NCBI GenBank assembly: GCA_964490175.1
Contig: CAZBAI010000045.1
Coordinates: 1-6,085, forward strand
Direction: 5' to 3'
Length of the DNA stretch: 6,085 bases
Source: RGIG3077 sp964490175
GTDB taxonomy: Bacteria > Bacillota > Clostridia > Oscillospirales > Ruminococcaceae
This document shows positions 3,953 through 6,085 of the stretch, piece by piece. A program made the translations under genes and the position numbers. The stretch's first letter is position 1, and every line of letters starts with the position of its first letter. The notes under the pieces are model-generated. The model was not told where the DNA came from. It saw nothing but the letters and a program-made list of their open reading frames with translations, and did not search any database.

Positions 3953-3963
3953 GGAGAAAAAGT

Positions 3964-6085
3964 ATGAGAAATACCGAAAAAACAAATGAGAAAGTTAAGG
4001 AAATAACCGAAAAAACCTTTGCACAGCAGGTGGATGAGGTGCTTGCAGGAAAAGCTGACCGATACAGCGACTTAAAGGTTTGCGATACTCCGCACATTTT
4101 GCTTGATGTTGGCTGTGAGCAATTGCCGATTTTCTACACACAACGTCATCTTAATGATGCAATAAAACCCAAAGGAAATAAGGGCGAAAGCATTCATCAT
4201 CACGGATTGGACGTTGAACATATTAAGTCTATTCCAAACTTGTTGAACAACCCTGTTGTAGTATACGATTCAATTTCACGAGATGACAGCATTGTTGTTC
4301 TTACATCGGAAATGGACAAGGATAATTGCCCAATAATTGCAATAATAAAACCCGACGGTAGAGCAAAATACAATCTTGAAATAGTAAGCTCGAATTTCCT
4401 ATTGAGCGTTTACGGACATGAAAATATTGAAAATCAGCTGAACAAAGCAATTTATGATGATAAGCTTTTGTTCATAGACAAAGAAAAAAGCCAAGAAATG
4501 TTCCGTGTGCTTGGGCTACAATTGTCCAAGGGCGTAAACAATCTTGACTTTAATACTATTATACACAAAAGCCGTAATATTGTCAAGTACCCAGGAGAAA
4601 ACATTTTGCCTGAAAAAGCCGAGATATCGGCGCAAACTGAAAATCCCGGCGAAAACAATTCGGATAATATCATTAAAGAGTTTACGTCTGATGATGAAAA
4701 AATCGTTATCACAAAATATCCTAATGAAAAATATTATATTCATTATGGGTGGATGGAGAATCAAGGAAGAGGTGTAAGTTTCGTTGGTGGATTTGACAGC
4801 TTGGATGAAGCGGAAGAAACATTGATGAAACATCGCCCAACATCTACTGAGATTATCTCAGAAGTTCCCGAAATTATCGATGAGAACAATCAAATAGCTG
4901 AAAAAATTCGGCAAAACGAGATTGAGTCAAAGCCTATCGGCAGAATTGATTATCTGCACACAGACGGCAGAGTTCGTGAAAGTATCGAATACACAAGTCC
5001 GTATCATCTTGAAAAAAATATAAAAAAGGAAAACTATTACGGTACTCCGATGAGCGTTGTCCTCTACAAGCAGGCTGACGGTTCGGTTGTTCCCCACGAA
5101 TATATTTTCGAGTGTGATCCACCTCTAAATGGCTTTAAGGTTATTGATAGTTTGACCCTTGATATCGCAAAGGAAAGCGAAAAAACATTTGCACAACAGG
5201 AAAAAATTCGGCAAAATGAGATTGAACAGCAGCAGCTTGCCGAGAATCTGAAAAAAATGCTAAGCGGCGATAAATTGCTTGCAAGCAGACCTTTAGTGAT
5301 TGGAAAAACGCCGAATGTTCTTTCAATATGCGGTGCGGACGGCAAATTAGATATACAAATTACAAAAAAGGTTATTGATAAATGCCTTCGTCCAGAAATA
5401 AGGGACGAAAACGGAAAGCTGAGCGAAAAAAATGGTCATGGACTTACAGAACAACAGCTTGTTGAAGCCTTAAACAATATAAAAAAACCTGCAATAATTT
5501 TGCAGGGTTCACGTGAGGATACTCTTGTTGCTGTTGTAGGTTTGAAAGATGACAAAGATAGAGAGATGATTGCGGCTGTTTCTCTTAATAAAAATGGTGC
5601 TGTAGGAAACGTCAATGAAATTTCAAGCGTTTATGGTAGAGATAATTTTGAAAGCTTTATTGAAAGACAATTTGAAAACGGAAAGGTTATTGCTGTAAAT
5701 AAAGAAAAAGCCAATGAAATGCCTCTCTCCATAGGGAAATTGTATCCCAAGGCGAACACATTCATTAGCTTTGACAACAGCATAGCATATTCTACGGAAA
5801 ATGTCAAGTACCCACAAGAAAATATTTTGTCGGGAAATGCAAAAATTGCCGAAAACTTAACCGAATACATAGCGTTTTCGGCGAAATTTGGCGATTTTGA
5901 CGTGCAAAATCAAATGCGGATATTTGCGCAAAATCCGAAAGCCGAGCTTGTAAAATCAAGTGACGAGTGGAAAAAAATCGGCTGTCACGTAAATCAAAAC
6001 GCAACGCCGATTGTGCTGGAAAAGACGGAAATTTGCGAATATTTTATCGATGAAAACGGCGAAGAAAAACAGCTTTCGCAAATCA
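3964..6085 (+). CDS. Large polyvalent protein: two MuF-C domains and start of an ArdC-like domain (3' truncated by window)
   Basis: The frame is open from ATG 3964 to the window end (707 codons visible). AAGGAG (3951-3956) precedes it by 7 nt. Residues about 19-210 match a phage MuF C-terminal-type domain: L-P-I-F-Y-T-Q-R-H-L, H-H-H-G-L-D-V, N-P-V-V-V-Y-D-S-I-S-R-D-D-S-I-V-V, S-V-Y-G-H-E-N, F-I-D-K-E-K-S-Q-E. Residues about 432-617 are a second, diverged copy (G-K-T-P-N-V-L, G-H-G-L-T, S-V-Y-G-R-D-N-F). Residues 324-396 (P-I-G-R-I-D-Y-L through D-P-P-L-N-G-F) form a small domain whose family I cannot name. From about 629 to the end is the N-terminal part of an ArdC-like domain (F-S-A-K-F-G-D-F-D-V-Q-N-Q-M-R-I-F-A-Q). 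ArdC proteins bind ssDNA and counter host restriction. Such multi-domain proteins of phages and conjugative elements are thought to enter the recipient with the DNA. No membrane segment or signal peptide is seen. Confidence 0.8.
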   Translation, partial: MRNTEKTNEKVKEITEKTFAQQVDEVLAGKADRYSDLKVCDTPHILLDVGCEQLPIFYTQRHLNDAIKPKGNKGESIHHHGLDVEHIKSIPNLLNNPVVVYDSISRDDSIVVLTSEMDKDNCPIIAIIKPDGRAKYNLEIVSSNFLLSVYGHENIENQLNKAIYDDKLLFIDKEKSQEMFRVLGLQLSKGVNNLDFNTIIHKSRNIVKYPGENILPEKAEISAQTENPGENNSDNIIKEFTSDDEKIVITKYPNEKYYIHYGWMENQGRGVSFVGGFDSLDEAEETLMKHRPTSTEIISEVPEIIDENNQIAEKIRQNEIESKPIGRIDYLHTDGRVRESIEYTSPYHLEKNIKKENYYGTPMSVVLYKQADGSVVPHEYIFECDPPLNGFKVIDSLTLDIAKESEKTFAQQEKIRQNEIEQQQLAENLKKMLSGDKLLASRPLVIGKTPNVLSICGADGKLDIQITKKVIDKCLRPEIRDENGKLSEKNGHGLTEQQLVEALNNIKKPAIILQGSREDTLVAVVGLKDDKDREMIAAVSLNKNGAVGNVNEISSVYGRDNFESFIERQFENGKVIAVNKEKANEMPLSIGKLYPKANTFISFDNSIAYSTENVKYPQENILSGNAKIAENLTEYIAFSAKFGDFDVQNQMRIFAQNPKAELVKSSDEWKKIGCHVNQNATPIVLEKTEICEYFIDENGEEKQLSQI
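4009..4030 (+). repeat. Intragenic repeat A, copy 1 (encodes E-K-T-F-A-Q-Q)
   Basis: These 22 bp recur at 5179-5200 with two mismatches, encoding the same E-K-T-F-A-Q-Q linker in front of each MuF-C domain. They mark the boundary of a duplicated module. Confidence 0.7.
4900..4925 (+). repeat. Intragenic repeat B, copy 1 (encodes E-K-I-R-Q-N-E-I-E)
   Basis: These 26 bp recur at 5200-5225 with one mismatch, exactly 300 bp (100 codons) away and in frame. The pair flanks the P-I-G-R-I-D-Y-L domain (residues 324-396), as expected if that domain was inserted or exchanged by recombination between linkers. Confidence 0.75.
5179..5225 (+). repeat. Intragenic repeats A and B, second copies, adjacent
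   Basis: Second copies of repeat A (5179-5200) and repeat B (5200-5225) are joined directly, giving the linker E-K-T-F-A-Q-Q-E-K-I-R-Q-N-E-I-E in front of the second MuF-C domain. In the first half of the gene the same two pieces are about 870 bp apart, with the first MuF-C domain between them. Confidence 0.7.

Noticed and set aside
3617..3985. 122-codon open frame on the - strand across the 3836-3952 region
   Set aside because: It is antisense to three features with good RBS sites and has no RBS of its own.

Overview
The window looks like part of an integrative conjugative element (or related plasmid) of a low-to-mid GC Gram-positive anaerobe. I would guess a clostridial gut bacterium near Ruminococcus/Oscillospiraceae. 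The evidence is GGAGG-type ribosome binding sites, consensus sigma-A promoters, Thr-rich linkers on a membrane-anchored protein, and a combination of protein families (VirB4-like ATPase tail, MobL/MobP-like protein, MuF-C plus ArdC polyvalent protein) typical of such elements. The genus is a guess.

Layout. Bases 1-1096 (+) are the end of a conjugation operon: the C-terminus of a probable VirB4/TraE-type ATPase, then two overlapping small membrane-protein genes, the second carrying a Thr-rich stalk and a Big_2-like extracellular domain. Bases 1095-1743 hold no ordinary gene. They consist of two diverged tandem copies (period 335-336 bp) of a compact cassette that I read as a type I toxin-antitoxin module. 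Each copy has a perfect TTGACA-17-TATAAT promoter on + driving a short structured RNA, and a convergent TTGACA-17-TATACT promoter on - driving an mRNA for a 27-residue hydrophobic peptide. Each also has a Shine-Dalgarno locked in a hairpin and a shared hairpin terminator overlapping the peptide stop codon. Terminator-like hairpins at 1408-1430 and 1739-1770 insulate the cassettes.

Bases 1843-3822 (+) encode a 659-aa protein that resembles the post-catalytic helical part of MobL/MobP-type relaxases but lacks the histidine (HUH) motif. A 38-codon ORF with a strong RBS (3836-3952) follows. Its 3' end lies within a strong intrinsic terminator (3907-3938), and 11 nt after its stop begins a large polyvalent protein (3964 to beyond the window end) with two MuF-C domains and the start of an ArdC-like domain. 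The small ORF plus terminator looks like a translation-dependent attenuator.

How they fit together: the upstream genes belong to the transfer machinery. The relaxase-like and polyvalent proteins probably act on, or travel with, transferred DNA, ArdC-type domains being known from anti-restriction proteins. The paired toxin-antitoxin cassettes would stabilise the element. The cassettes are the most novel feature here; their peptides are too short for ordinary gene finding.
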